Shown: in pieces, positions 18,608 to 27,422 of the stretch
Position numbering within the stretch: the stretch's first letter is position 1
Layout: every line of letters begins with the position of its first letter
DNA from: Planctomycetota bacterium
Lineage (GTDB): Bacteria; Planctomycetota; Phycisphaerae; Sedimentisphaerales; Anaerobacaceae
Direction of reading: 5' to 3'
DNA: 64,000 nt
NCBI GenBank assembly: GCA_019456255.1
Contig: VRUG01000001.1
Span: 62,001 to 126,000 of the forward strand
The notes under the pieces: generated by a model
The model's input: the letters and a program-made list of their open reading frames with translations, nothing else
The model's database searches: none
What the model was told of the DNA's origin: nothing
Made by a program: the position numbers and the translations under genes

Positions 18608-19234
18608 ATGAAAAACACGTTCGATAAAAAGCTGATTCATAACTATTACAATAACCTCGTAGATAAGCACGGTCCTGACACAAAATCATTGGGCTGGAGT
18701 GGTACAAAATCACAACATAAGCGTTTCGAGATATTGTGTGGTGTTGGTGAGTTATCCGGAAAACAAGTTTTAGATGTCGGTTGCGGAATGGCGGACCTGT
18801 ATGATTACTTAATTATGCAGGGGGTCAACGCTGATTATACGGGGGTGGATATTACTCCCAGGATGATTGAGTTAGCTAAATCAAAACATCCAGAGCTGAA
18901 TCTTGAACTTCTCGATATTCTGGAAATTGCAGATGTCTCTGCCCAATACGATTATGTTGTGGCGTCCGGCATTTTTAATTTGAAAATAGATAGACATGAA
19001 GAGTTTGTTTATTCCGTAATTCAAAGGATGTTTGACCTGTGTAAAACCGCAATAGCATTTAATATTCAAAGTTCCTGCTCAGATACGTATGATGATGGTG
19101 AATTTTACGCAAATCCCTCTGAGCTTCTGGATTATTGTCTTAATATCAGCAGAAGAGTTGTGTTTCGTCATGACTATATGCCGCATGACTTGACTATATA
19201 CATATATCGTGAGAACAAAAACAGTAGTGGATGA
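18608..19234 (+). CDS. Class I SAM-dependent methyltransferase
   Basis: The 208-residue protein has a class I SAM-binding motif VLDVGCGMADLYDYL at about residues 56-70 and the second-strand acidic motif YTGVDITPRMIELAK. The target is not evident. Its position just before the PseG-like gene suggests it methylates the nonulosonic acid, a precursor, or another sugar of this glycan. Stand-alone methyltransferases of this size commonly act on sugar hydroxyls or carboxylates. It begins 10 bases after the epimerase stop. Confidence 0.75.
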   Translation: MKNTFDKKLIHNYYNNLVDKHGPDTKSLGWSGTKSQHKRFEILCGVGELSGKQVLDVGCGMADLYDYLIMQGVNADYTGVDITPRMIELAKSKHPELNLELLDILEIADVSAQYDYVVASGIFNLKIDRHEEFVYSVIQRMFDLCKTAIAFNIQSSCSDTYDDGEFYANPSELLDYCLNISRRVVFRHDYMPHDLTIYIYRENKNSSG

Positions 19235-19241
19235 GTTTTGT

Positions 19242-20282
19242 ATGCCTCCAGTAATTTTTAGAGTTGATGCTACATCCCAGATAGCTCTTGGTCATCTGAA
19301 ACGGTGCCTGTCTATAGCGGAAGCCTTGAGTTCGGTAGGGATAGATTCTGTTTTCATTTCTTTTTCCGAGGAAAGTGCCGCAAAAATTCTCGGTGAGAGT
19401 GGGTTTAAATATTTTCTTATTGATTCTCCGGTAAATCGTGGAAATGACACCGATGAAACACGCCGGATTATTAATGAAGTTGGTTCAAATGCTATAGTGC
19501 TGGACTCTTATGATATAAATGCGGCCTATATTGAACTATTGAAAGAGTCCGGGCAGGTTGTTATCTGTGCGGATGATTTTGCTGACCGCTATCTTCCCTG
19601 CGATCTTCTTATTAATGGCGGTCTTGGTGCGGAAAAACTGCCCTATGATGACAAAAAAATAAAATATTTATTAGGTATAGAGTTTTGTGTTCTAAGCAAA
19701 TCATTCTGGAATTCTGCGTTTGTGATTCGGGAGAAAATTCAGAATGTCTTGATAACCATGGGCGGAATTGACCATTTCAATTTGTCGGTCCGTTCGCTTC
19801 AGATCCTTGAAAAGGTTGATGCTGATATTAGTGCAACGGTCATCATCGGCCCTTATTATGAACAGGTTTCAGAAATTGAGAAGCAAGCTGAAAGTATGAG
19901 CAAAAAGGTCTGCTTGGTACAAAATTCTAATAACTTATACGATGATATGAAACGATGCGACCTTGCAATCTCGGCAGGCGGTCGCACGCTTTACGAATTA
20001 GCCAGCTTAGGCCGTCCAATTATTGGTCTTTCTCTGGCAGAGAATCAGGCTTACAATGTGCAAGAGTTAGATAGTCAAAAAGCCATTTGCGGTCTGACAT
20101 ATCACGATGCCCCGTCTTTTGATGACGAATTAGAAGGCGCAATAATTTCGTTTCTGGACAGCCCTCAAAAGAGTCTTGATTTGGCAAAGAAAGCTCATGA
20201 ATTATTTTCCGGCAATGGTGCTTTAACCGTTGCAAATGAAATAGCTTCCTTATTAAATCGCTGCCAAGTTCAGGCGTCGTAG
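19242..20282 (+). CDS. pseG: PseG-like UDP-sugar hydrolase
   Basis: The product of about 346 residues is a GT-B-fold protein beginning VIFRVDATSQIALGHLKRCLSIAEAL, the PseG signature including GHxxRC. It continues with VLDSYD, LLINGG, VLITMGGIDHFNLS and a C-terminal AISAGGRTLYELASLGRP motif. PseG removes UDP from UDP-2,4-diacetamido-2,4,6-trideoxy-beta-L-altropyranose to give the substrate of PseI. B. subtilis SpsG is a relative. The ATG at 19242 fits the usual PseG N-terminus; an upstream in-frame GTG at 19209 would overlap the methyltransferase. Confidence 0.85.
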   Translation: MPPVIFRVDATSQIALGHLKRCLSIAEALSSVGIDSVFISFSEESAAKILGESGFKYFLIDSPVNRGNDTDETRRIINEVGSNAIVLDSYDINAAYIELLKESGQVVICADDFADRYLPCDLLINGGLGAEKLPYDDKKIKYLLGIEFCVLSKSFWNSAFVIREKIQNVLITMGGIDHFNLSVRSLQILEKVDADISATVIIGPYYEQVSEIEKQAESMSKKVCLVQNSNNLYDDMKRCDLAISAGGRTLYELASLGRPIIGLSLAENQAYNVQELDSQKAICGLTYHDAPSFDDELEGAIISFLDSPQKSLDLAKKAHELFSGNGALTVANEIASLLNRCQVQAS

Positions 20283-20339
20283 TAATTATTAAGATAAATA
20301 CTCAGAGTTTCTGAAATGATGGATTAAGTAAAGGTTGCC

Positions 20340-22349
20340 ATGCATTTATTGAATGAAAAAAAACGTACTAAAAACACAAAAGATTTAGATAAAGAATTTT
20401 ATAGCAAGATACTGTTTATTAGAAGATTTGAAGAGACGCTTCTGGAGCTTTTTTCAGATGGGCAGCTTTCCGGAACAGTGCATACCTGTATTGGCCAGGA
20501 AGCTATAGCAGTTGCTGCAATGAGAAATGTGCTGGAAGGTGATACTGTTTTCAGCAGCCACCGATGTCATGGACATTATTTAGCATATGGTGGCGAGCCT
20601 CTGGCATTATTAGCTGAAATCATGGGCTGCCATGAAGGTCTGAATTGCGGTAGAGGCGGAAGTCAGCATATCGCGTACAAAAATTTTTATTCTAATGGGA
20701 TACAGGGTGGTATTGTTGGAAATGCGGTAGGTATCGCCTTGGCAGAGAAATTAAAAGACGAAGATAATATCGCAATTGTGTTCTTAGGAGATGGTACACT
20801 CGGAGAGGGGATAGTATACGAAGTTCTAAATATTTCCTCTTTGTGGTCATTGCCCATACTGTTTCTGCTGGAGAACAATTTATATGCCCAATCCACTCCA
20901 TGTGAAAAAACTTTGAGTGGAACGATACGCGGCAGGGCGGAAGCTTTTGGGATTAATTATAATGAGACAGACTCCAGGGACCCGGTAATCCTTGATAAGG
21001 TTATTTGTGATTGCGTTAATTACGTAAGGACCAACAAAAAGCCTTTCTTTCAGACAATAGATACATACCGTTTCGCTGCACATAGCAAAGGTGATGATTT
21101 TAGAGATAAAAATGAAATCGAAAAATATAAACGCAAGGACTCACTATCTCTTCTGTCTAATCGCATTAATCCAGATGTCAGGCAGATCATAGAGAAGTCC
21201 GTTGAAGATGAAATTTCAGAGCTTCTCAAAAAATCCAAGCAATTAACAAAACCCAAAAAAGATTTAGGTATTAAGCAACTCGAGAAAGCAATACATATTA
21301 AATCCAAAAACCTGCCCTCTCTGTCATTTACAGCAGAGACTTATGTTGGTTCATTGAACAAAGCATTACATGCAATGATGGCTATTGAAAAAAACATGAT
21401 TATTATTGGTGAAGATATTGTTGACCCATACGGTGGAGCGTTTAGAGTTACAAAGGGTCTTTCAACAGCATTTGCCGGAAGAGTTTTTGCCTCTCCTATT
21501 AGTGAGGCAGGTATAGTTGCTTTAGCAGTTGGAGCTTCCTTAAAAGGATATAAAGTAATTGCGGAAATTATGTTTGGCGATTTCCTTACATTAGCTTCCG
21601 ACCAAATAGTTAACCATGCTTCTAAATACAATTGGATGTATGATAATAAAGTTACAACCCCTTTAGTAGTACGTACCGCAATGGGCGGAAGGCGAGGCTA
21701 TGGCCCAACACATAGTCAAAACATGGAGAAGATGCTGTTAGGGATACCCGGTTTGACTGTCATTTGTCCTTCCTTGTTCCACAATCCTGGAATGCTGCTG
21801 CATTATTCGGTGAACTTAGGCTCACCTGTCCTGTTTGTTGAACCTAAAGAATTATATTCAAAAAAACTTTTAGATTGCCAAGATGGTAAGTTTAACTGGT
21901 TTAATGTGCAAAGTGATAACGCGGTTTATCCAACATTGAATTTTACTCTCAATCTGAATCAATCACCCGATGTCGTTTTGATTGCGTATGGTGCATCTTC
22001 GCAGATGGCGGTTGAAGCTGCTGAAAACCTTTTTCGAGATGAGGAAATTTTGTGCAATGTTATTATTCCTTCACTTTTAGCACCTTCGCCTATGCAGGCA
22101 ATAGCCTCTTTTTTAGGTAATTGCAGGAACGTTATCACTATTGAGGAAAATACGAAACGTAATGGCTGGGGCTCAGAGATAATTGCTTCGTTATCTGAAA
22201 CAATCGGCCAGATAAACTCTAAACGAATAGCAGCTCAAGATTGCCCCGTGCCAGCGTCAAAGACTTTGGAAGAATACATGTATTATGATGTTTATGATAT
22301 TGAGAAAAGTGTAAAACAATTGTTAGGATATGATGAGTCGAATAACTGA
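20340..22349 (+). CDS. Fused alpha/beta 2-oxo acid dehydrogenase E1
   Basis: The 669-residue protein joins the E1 alpha chain (about residues 18-320) and the E1 beta chain (about 330-665) of the pyruvate/branched-chain/acetoin dehydrogenase family. The alpha part has the thiamine-diphosphate motif GDGTLGEGIVYEVLN through LLENN (about 149-179) and the preceding HRCHGHYLAYGG. The beta part has IIGEDIVDPYGGAFRVTKGL, SEAGIVALAVGASLKGYK and GPTHSQNMEKML. Such E1 enzymes decarboxylate a 2-oxo acid and reductively acylate a lipoyl domain. A lipoyl-bearing protein is encoded immediately downstream, overlapping by 20 bases. No ordinary E2 or E3 gene is seen. Its place inside a nonulosonate operon suggests a dedicated role in sugar acylation rather than central metabolism; the 2-oxo acid used is unknown. 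Confidence 0.85.
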   Translation: MHLLNEKKRTKNTKDLDKEFYSKILFIRRFEETLLELFSDGQLSGTVHTCIGQEAIAVAAMRNVLEGDTVFSSHRCHGHYLAYGGEPLALLAEIMGCHEGLNCGRGGSQHIAYKNFYSNGIQGGIVGNAVGIALAEKLKDEDNIAIVFLGDGTLGEGIVYEVLNISSLWSLPILFLLENNLYAQSTPCEKTLSGTIRGRAEAFGINYNETDSRDPVILDKVICDCVNYVRTNKKPFFQTIDTYRFAAHSKGDDFRDKNEIEKYKRKDSLSLLSNRINPDVRQIIEKSVEDEISELLKKSKQLTKPKKDLGIKQLEKAIHIKSKNLPSLSFTAETYVGSLNKALHAMMAIEKNMIIIGEDIVDPYGGAFRVTKGLSTAFAGRVFASPISEAGIVALAVGASLKGYKVIAEIMFGDFLTLASDQIVNHASKYNWMYDNKVTTPLVVRTAMGGRRGYGPTHSQNMEKMLLGIPGLTVICPSLFHNPGMLLHYSVNLGSPVLFVEPKELYSKKLLDCQDGKFNWFNVQSDNAVYPTLNFTLNLNQSPDVVLIAYGASSQMAVEAAENLFRDEEILCNVIIPSLLAPSPMQAIASFLGNCRNVITIEENTKRNGWGSEIIASLSETIGQINSKRIAAQDCPVPASKTLEEYMYYDVYDIEKSVKQLLGYDESNN

Positions 22350-23442
22350 AATAAATCTCTCTCAACAGGGAGTAAATGATGAATTTGCAACAATAATCAA
22401 CTGGCTAGTTGAGGATAATGAGCCCGTAAAAAAAGGTCAGTATCTTGTTGAGGTCGAGACGACAAAAACACTATACGAAATCGATGCTCCTGAGGACGGT
22501 TATTTGCGAGTTCGTGCTAAGGTTGGACAGCAACTAAAAATTGGCTCTTTGATAGGGTATATCACTGATTCATCAGATGTCAAATTGCCGTCTCGCACAC
22601 CAGAAAATATCTCTCCTGGTAAAGATAAGCACGAAGCTAAATTCACTAAAAAGGCTCTAAGATTTGCGAAAGAACACAACATTGATATTTCAATGATTAA
22701 AAGTGACCACATAGTTACGGAAAAGGATCTTTTAAAAATGGCTAATCCGACTGAAGTTAAAACCTCTTTACCACCTGATTTGCCCTCGACGAAAAAAGTT
22801 ATGATTTACGGTGCAATAGCTTCGGCCTCTCTAATTGATTTGGAGATAATCAATAGCCTTGACGGATATTGTCCGGCATGTTATGTAGATGACGAAGAGT
22901 CAAAGCAGGGCAAAAACGCCTATGGCTTAAAAGTATTGTCTTTTGATGATTTTAAACGCATCTGCAAAAAAGAGTCTATTGATAGTTTTTGTATTAGCAT
23001 TGGAAGTATGCCTGTTCGCCGTGAGAAGTTTAATCTCTGCCTCAATCTGGGTTTAAATCCTGTCAGTTTAATTCATCCTTCAGCATTAATATCAAATTAT
23101 GCGGAGATTGGTTCTAATGTTTTAATAAAAAGGGGTGCCATCATCGGTCCTGGCGTTTCAATTGGAAATGGGTGTATCATTGACAATGGCGTTGTAATTT
23201 CACATGATTGTCGTATTGAACCATTTGTTCATTTAGCCCCTTCGGCGTCATTGGGCAGTAACGTTCATATTAAATCATTTTCAGTAATTGGAATTCGTTC
23301 GAGTATCTCCACTGGGATTACCATTGGGCAAAGCACGATTGTTGTTACCGGCGCTTCTGTTACACAAAATGTAGGAGACAATGTCGTTTTCCAGGGCAAC
23401 CCGGGATTTGTTTCAGGTAAATCTCGCATACCAAAGCCATAA
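22330..23442 (+). CDS. Lipoyl domain / E3-binding-like / NeuD-type acyltransferase fusion
   Basis: Residues 1-80 form a lipoyl domain with the lysine in VEVETTKTLYEIDAPEDGYL (Lys46). A linker and a short helical segment like the E3/E1-binding domain follow (about 105-140, KKALRFAKEHNIDISMIKSD). From about 155 to 370 the protein is a NeuD/PglD-type acyltransferase with an N-terminal Rossmann-like part and a left-handed beta-helix. It keeps the catalytic-type histidine in SHDCRIEPF (His292). In a normal E2 this position is taken by the CoA-dependent CAT domain, which is absent. I infer that the acyl group made by the upstream E1 is carried on Lys46 and passed to an amino sugar. The usual NeuD motif GAGGHG is altered to GAIASAS. 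A second ATG at 22333 is better spaced from the AGGA site. Confidence 0.85.
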   Translation: MMSRITEINLSQQGVNDEFATIINWLVEDNEPVKKGQYLVEVETTKTLYEIDAPEDGYLRVRAKVGQQLKIGSLIGYITDSSDVKLPSRTPENISPGKDKHEAKFTKKALRFAKEHNIDISMIKSDHIVTEKDLLKMANPTEVKTSLPPDLPSTKKVMIYGAIASASLIDLEIINSLDGYCPACYVDDEESKQGKNAYGLKVLSFDDFKRICKKESIDSFCISIGSMPVRREKFNLCLNLGLNPVSLIHPSALISNYAEIGSNVLIKRGAIIGPGVSIGNGCIIDNGVVISHDCRIEPFVHLAPSASLGSNVHIKSFSVIGIRSSISTGITIGQSTIVVTGASVTQNVGDNVVFQGNPGFVSGKSRIPKP

Positions 23443-23525
23443 TCTAATATCTATGAAGCAGAAAACTTACAGCTATATATTCTTGTTGAATTAATTGAAC
23501 AAGCTTAAATATACCAGGAGAAAGC

Positions 23526-24296
23526 ATGGGAAAAATCACAGAGCATTACAGGCTTAATCTGCCGCTTCGCAGTGACCGTGAGAAAGATTATATTTATGAC
23601 CTCGCCGAAGCTTTGGAGCAGAGCAGTTTGTCCGATGTTGAAAAGATGATGCACTTTTCACTTTATTGTCCCCGGCAATCTATAGCATGTTTCCTTTATA
23701 AGTATGAGCTTTTTAAGCGTATTCTTAATGTTCATGGTTCTATAATAGAATGCGGCGTGGCTTATGGGAGCGGCTTGATGTCCTTTGCTAATTTTAGTTC
23801 CATCTTTGAGCCGGTCAATCACACGAGAAAGGTTATAGGCTTTGACACATTTGAAGGATTTCCGAGCCTTACAGACAAGGACAACCAGCATGGCGACCCC
23901 AACGCCAAACAAGGGGGGATGAAAGTCGAATCCTTTGACGAACTTAAACGGGTTGTTGATGTTTTTGACCTTAACCGATTTGTCGGTCATATAGATAAAG
24001 TCGAATTGGTCAAAGGCGATATAACCAAGACTGCGCCACAATATTTGGAAGACAATCCTCATCTTGTGGTTTCTCTTTTATATCTTGACCTTGATTTGTA
24101 TGAGCCGACAAAGACAGCGATAGAGACGTTTTTGCCCCGCATGCCTAAAGGTTCAATCATAGCTTTTGACGAGCTAAACCATCCTGACTGGCCCGGGGAA
24201 ACACAAGCGGTATTGGAAGATATTGGCATAAACAATTTGCGTATAGAACGTTTCCCCTTTGACAGTGTTCGCAGCTTTGCAGTAATTGGCGGCTAA
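23526..24296 (+). CDS. TylF/MycF-type sugar O-methyltransferase
   Basis: The 256-residue protein matches the TylF/MycF family of SAM- and metal-dependent sugar O-methyltransferases. It has the SAM motif IIECGVAYGSGLMSF, the acidic motif VIGFDTFEGFPSL and the metal-binding region LLYLDLDLYEPTKTAI with the later DELN. Family members methylate sugar hydroxyls of antibiotics or surface glycans. The gene has a good ribosome site (AGGAGAAA) and sits just after the lipoyl-acyltransferase gene. The sugar substrate here is unknown. Confidence 0.8.
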   Translation: MGKITEHYRLNLPLRSDREKDYIYDLAEALEQSSLSDVEKMMHFSLYCPRQSIACFLYKYELFKRILNVHGSIIECGVAYGSGLMSFANFSSIFEPVNHTRKVIGFDTFEGFPSLTDKDNQHGDPNAKQGGMKVESFDELKRVVDVFDLNRFVGHIDKVELVKGDITKTAPQYLEDNPHLVVSLLYLDLDLYEPTKTAIETFLPRMPKGSIIAFDELNHPDWPGETQAVLEDIGINNLRIERFPFDSVRSFAVIGG

Positions 24297-24399
24297 TAAC
24301 ATTGCTAAATAAACCCAAGATATATTTGTGCGATTTGATTTCTTGCTGTTTTAAGATTTTAGACGGATTGTTCCTGAAATAACTGAAAAGGTTATTTTT

Positions 24400-25110
24400 A
24401 TGATATTGACAGCTCATCAGCCCGTATATTTGCCTTGGTTGGGATTGTTTCACAAGATAGCTCTAAGCGATAGATTTTGTATTTTCGATGATGTTCAGTA
24501 CCTTAAAAAGGATTGGAACAACCGAAACCAGATAAAGACCCAGGCCGGTGCTATGTGGCTTACGGTTCCTGTGCTGACAAAAGGCTATAGAGAAAAACCT
24601 ATTCGAGATATCGAAATCAATAACACTGTTAACTGGCGTAAGAAGCACTGGAAGAGTATTTGTGTCGCTTATAAAAAATCGCCTTACTTTTCCCGGTACG
24701 CGGATTTTTTTGAGAATCTTTACGAAAGAGAATGGGACAACCTTGTAAAACTCAACGACCACATACTTTTTTATTTATTAGATGAGTTGGGAATTAATGT
24801 TGAGATTCACAGAGCTTCAGATGAAAGTTTCCATGGTACAAAAAGTTCTTTGGTTTTGGATATGTGCAAAAAGCTAAAGAGCGATGGCTATATTTTCGGT
24901 GCATTGGGCAAAGATTACGTTCAGGCCGAAGAGTTTGAAAAGGCTGATGTCAAGGTGTTCTTCCAGGATTATTCGCACCCAGTCTACCCGCAGTCGCATG
25001 GGCAATTTATTCCTTATCTGTCGGTAATTGATTTATTGTTTAATTGCGGGGATAAAAGCCTTGATATTATAATGTCTGGTAACGTTAACAAAATGGGCAT
25101 ACAGGTTTAG
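24400..25110 (+). CDS. WbqC-family protein
   Basis: The 236-residue protein begins MILTAHQPVYLPWLGLFHKIALSD and continues with FDDVQYLKKDWNNRNQIKT, the hallmark of the WbqC-like family found in O-antigen and nonulosonate clusters. A further conserved stretch is GQFIPYLSVIDLLFNCG near the C-terminus. The biochemical function of WbqC proteins is not settled as far as I know; they may modify sugar amines. It is followed 15 bases later by a PIG-L deacetylase gene, so an amine-processing role with that enzyme is plausible. Confidence 0.8.
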   Translation: MILTAHQPVYLPWLGLFHKIALSDRFCIFDDVQYLKKDWNNRNQIKTQAGAMWLTVPVLTKGYREKPIRDIEINNTVNWRKKHWKSICVAYKKSPYFSRYADFFENLYEREWDNLVKLNDHILFYLLDELGINVEIHRASDESFHGTKSSLVLDMCKKLKSDGYIFGALGKDYVQAEEFEKADVKVFFQDYSHPVYPQSHGQFIPYLSVIDLLFNCGDKSLDIIMSGNVNKMGIQV

Positions 25111-25125
25111 ATAGGATATTAAAAA

Positions 25126-25833
25126 ATGCAAAAGAAAATATTAGTGGTGGCAGCACATCCCGATGATGAAGTGCTTGGCTGCGGCGGTACAATCGCACGT
25201 CTCGCTCAGGAAGGCAATGATGTTTATGTAGCTATTCTTGGAGAGGGGATTACATCTCGTTATGAAAGTCAAAAAGACGTAGACGAAAAGTTGGTTGATG
25301 CGCTCAGGAAACATGCCCACGAAGTATCTAATATATTAGGCGTAAAAGAATTATTTTTATATAACCTGCCTGACAATCGCTTTGACACGTTACCTTTGTT
25401 GGACATTGTAAAAAAGATAGAAGGTTTGATTGAGAAGATAAAGCCTGAGATTATTTTTACCCATTACGATGGTGACCTTAACATCGACCATGTTTTGACA
25501 GTTCGCGCGGTATTGACAGCTACTCGCCCCTTGCCTGAGCAAATAGTTCGTAAAATCTATGCTTTTGAGATTCCTTCATCTACAGAATGGAGTTTTAGCC
25601 AAACAGTAAGGGCTTTTTCGCCGAATGTTTTCATGGACATTTCCTCTGATTTAGAGAAGAAATTGGAGGCTATGCAAGTATATGAGAGCGAATCGAGAAC
25701 ATTTCCACATCCCCGTTCTCCAGAGGCAATTCAAGCGTTATCGAAATATCGAGGTTCTCAAAGCGGTCTTAAGGCTGCCGAAGCGTTCTGTCTGATTAGA
25801 GAAATATGTGAGGATAAGAAAGTTACTGTTTAG
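25126..25833 (+). CDS. PIG-L/LmbE-family deacetylase
   Basis: The 235-residue protein has the zinc-binding motif AAHPDDE at residues 9-15 (His11, Asp14) and the second metal motif HYDGDLNIDH. These define LmbE/PIG-L N-acetylglucosamine-type deacetylases. Such enzymes remove an N-acetyl group from a sugar and expose a free amine. In this cluster that amine could then be re-acylated or otherwise modified by the WbqC protein or the lipoyl-linked acyltransferase. That is inference from position. Confidence 0.85.
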   Translation: MQKKILVVAAHPDDEVLGCGGTIARLAQEGNDVYVAILGEGITSRYESQKDVDEKLVDALRKHAHEVSNILGVKELFLYNLPDNRFDTLPLLDIVKKIEGLIEKIKPEIIFTHYDGDLNIDHVLTVRAVLTATRPLPEQIVRKIYAFEIPSSTEWSFSQTVRAFSPNVFMDISSDLEKKLEAMQVYESESRTFPHPRSPEAIQALSKYRGSQSGLKAAEAFCLIREICEDKKVTV

Positions 25834-25907
25834 GCTGCCTCGGAGCAGCGAGCCAAATCAACCATGATTGTTTTGGTAATTCCACAATAATATAAGGATA
25901 GCGAAAG

Positions 25908-27296
25908 ATGAAAATACTTTTAATCAATATTTCATTGAGACCTGATTCTTCGGTAATGATCCCTCCTATTGGATTAGGATATATTGCAACCGCCATTGAC
26001 AATGCCGGGTACTCATTTGACCTTATAGATCTTGATGTCAACAAGCAGGGTGTAAATGTTCTTGAGGAGAGGTTCTCGCAAATCCAGTATGATGTGGTTC
26101 TGATGGGATGTATTATCACTGGCTATAAAATGGTCAAACAGATATCAGCATGTATCAAAAAATTCTCTCCTGAGGCTACAATTATTTTGGGCAATACCGT
26201 AGGCTCTTCCATTCCGGAGCATCTACTCGAAAATAATCCGATTGACATTATCGTTTTGGGCGAAGGTGACGAGACAGTTGTTGAACTGCTGGGTACTCTA
26301 AAGTCACGAGCAAGTCTGGAAAGTTGTCGCGGAATAGCGTATAGGGACAACGGAAATATTGTTTATAGCGGCGCAAGAGAGCGGATTAAAAATCTGGACA
26401 GTCTGCCCATTATTAACTGGGATTTGTTTGATGTTGAAAAATACATTAATGGCTTTAGAAACGCTGTTGATGAAAGCAGTCCATTGGCAACCAAAGATGT
26501 TCGTGTGTTTCCATTAAATACAGCTCGAGGTTGTATTCACAAATGCACTTTCTGCTATCATGCTTTCAAGGCTTATCCATACAGAAGGAGAAGTAACGAA
26601 AACATTCTAGACGAGATAGAATCACTTATTAACAAGTATGGCGTTAACACTATTTATTTTAGTGATGATTTAACTTTTTACTCAAAGGGCAACACTGCTG
26701 AATTTGTTGATATGATTGAAAAGCGGGGATTGAAATTCTATTGGCGTGGGAGCTGCTGTCCCACTTTGATGCAGGAAGACAGTGATGTCGAATTAGCTCG
26801 GAAGATGCTAAAAGCAGGTTGTACAGCTTTGGGATTTTCTCTTGAGTCCGCAGATGAGACTATCCTTAAGGCCATGAAGAAGAAACATACTCCGGAACAA
26901 TTTCTGAAGCAATCACAAATATTGCGTGAGGCTGGTATTGTCTGTTCGACAAGCCTGGTGCTGGGATATCCCACTGAAACAGCGGAGACAATTAAAAGGA
27001 CAATGGATTGTTGTATCAAGGCGAAGACTTATCCAAGTGTCGGATATTTACTTCCGCAACCTGGTTCCTGGGCCTTTGGTTACGCTTGTGAGAACGGTTA
27101 TATAAAAGATATGGAAGAATACCTTATGAAGATGGGCGACAGGCAGGATTTATATCTTAATATGACCCAAATGCCTGATGAAGAATTCGAGAGTATTGTT
27201 CATTCAGAACTGAAACGTTGCAATGAAGAGCTTAATGTTGGGCTTTCAAATGACAGTCTGATAAAGACAAAAAATTATCGTAAGGCCAAGATATAA
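25908..27296 (+). CDS. B12-binding-type radical SAM enzyme
   Basis: The 462-residue protein has an N-terminal Rossmann-like cobalamin-binding-type domain (about 1-150, with IVLGEGDETVVELL). The radical SAM core has the 4Fe-4S motif CIHKCTFC (Cys209, Cys213, Cys216). Class B radical SAM enzymes of this layout carry out methylations of unactivated carbons and other rearrangements. The typical DxHxxG B12 ligand is not evident, which is common in this subgroup. The gene ends 19 bases before the left end of an insertion sequence. Its substrate is unknown; it lies in the sugar-modifying part of the locus. Confidence 0.8.
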   Translation: MKILLINISLRPDSSVMIPPIGLGYIATAIDNAGYSFDLIDLDVNKQGVNVLEERFSQIQYDVVLMGCIITGYKMVKQISACIKKFSPEATIILGNTVGSSIPEHLLENNPIDIIVLGEGDETVVELLGTLKSRASLESCRGIAYRDNGNIVYSGARERIKNLDSLPIINWDLFDVEKYINGFRNAVDESSPLATKDVRVFPLNTARGCIHKCTFCYHAFKAYPYRRRSNENILDEIESLINKYGVNTIYFSDDLTFYSKGNTAEFVDMIEKRGLKFYWRGSCCPTLMQEDSDVELARKMLKAGCTALGFSLESADETILKAMKKKHTPEQFLKQSQILREAGIVCSTSLVLGYPTETAETIKRTMDCCIKAKTYPSVGYLLPQPGSWAFGYACENGYIKDMEEYLMKMGDRQDLYLNMTQMPDEEFESIVHSELKRCNEELNVGLSNDSLIKTKNYRKAKI

Positions 27297-27315
27297 AATA
27301 TATTTTAGTAGATTC

Positions 27316-27336
27316 CCCCGGGCATCAACATTTTGC
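27316..27336 (+). repeat. Left terminal inverted repeat of the insertion sequence
   Basis: This 21-bp end reads CCCCGGGCAT then CAACATTTTGC and pairs with the right end at 28286-28307 except for one missing base. Confidence 0.85.
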
Positions 27337-27422
27337 GCCACGGCATATAAATACTTGCGCTATAAAGAGTTAGCTCCCATAATACTCCTAAGTGAATTTC
27401 AACTTAAAATAAGGAGATAATT

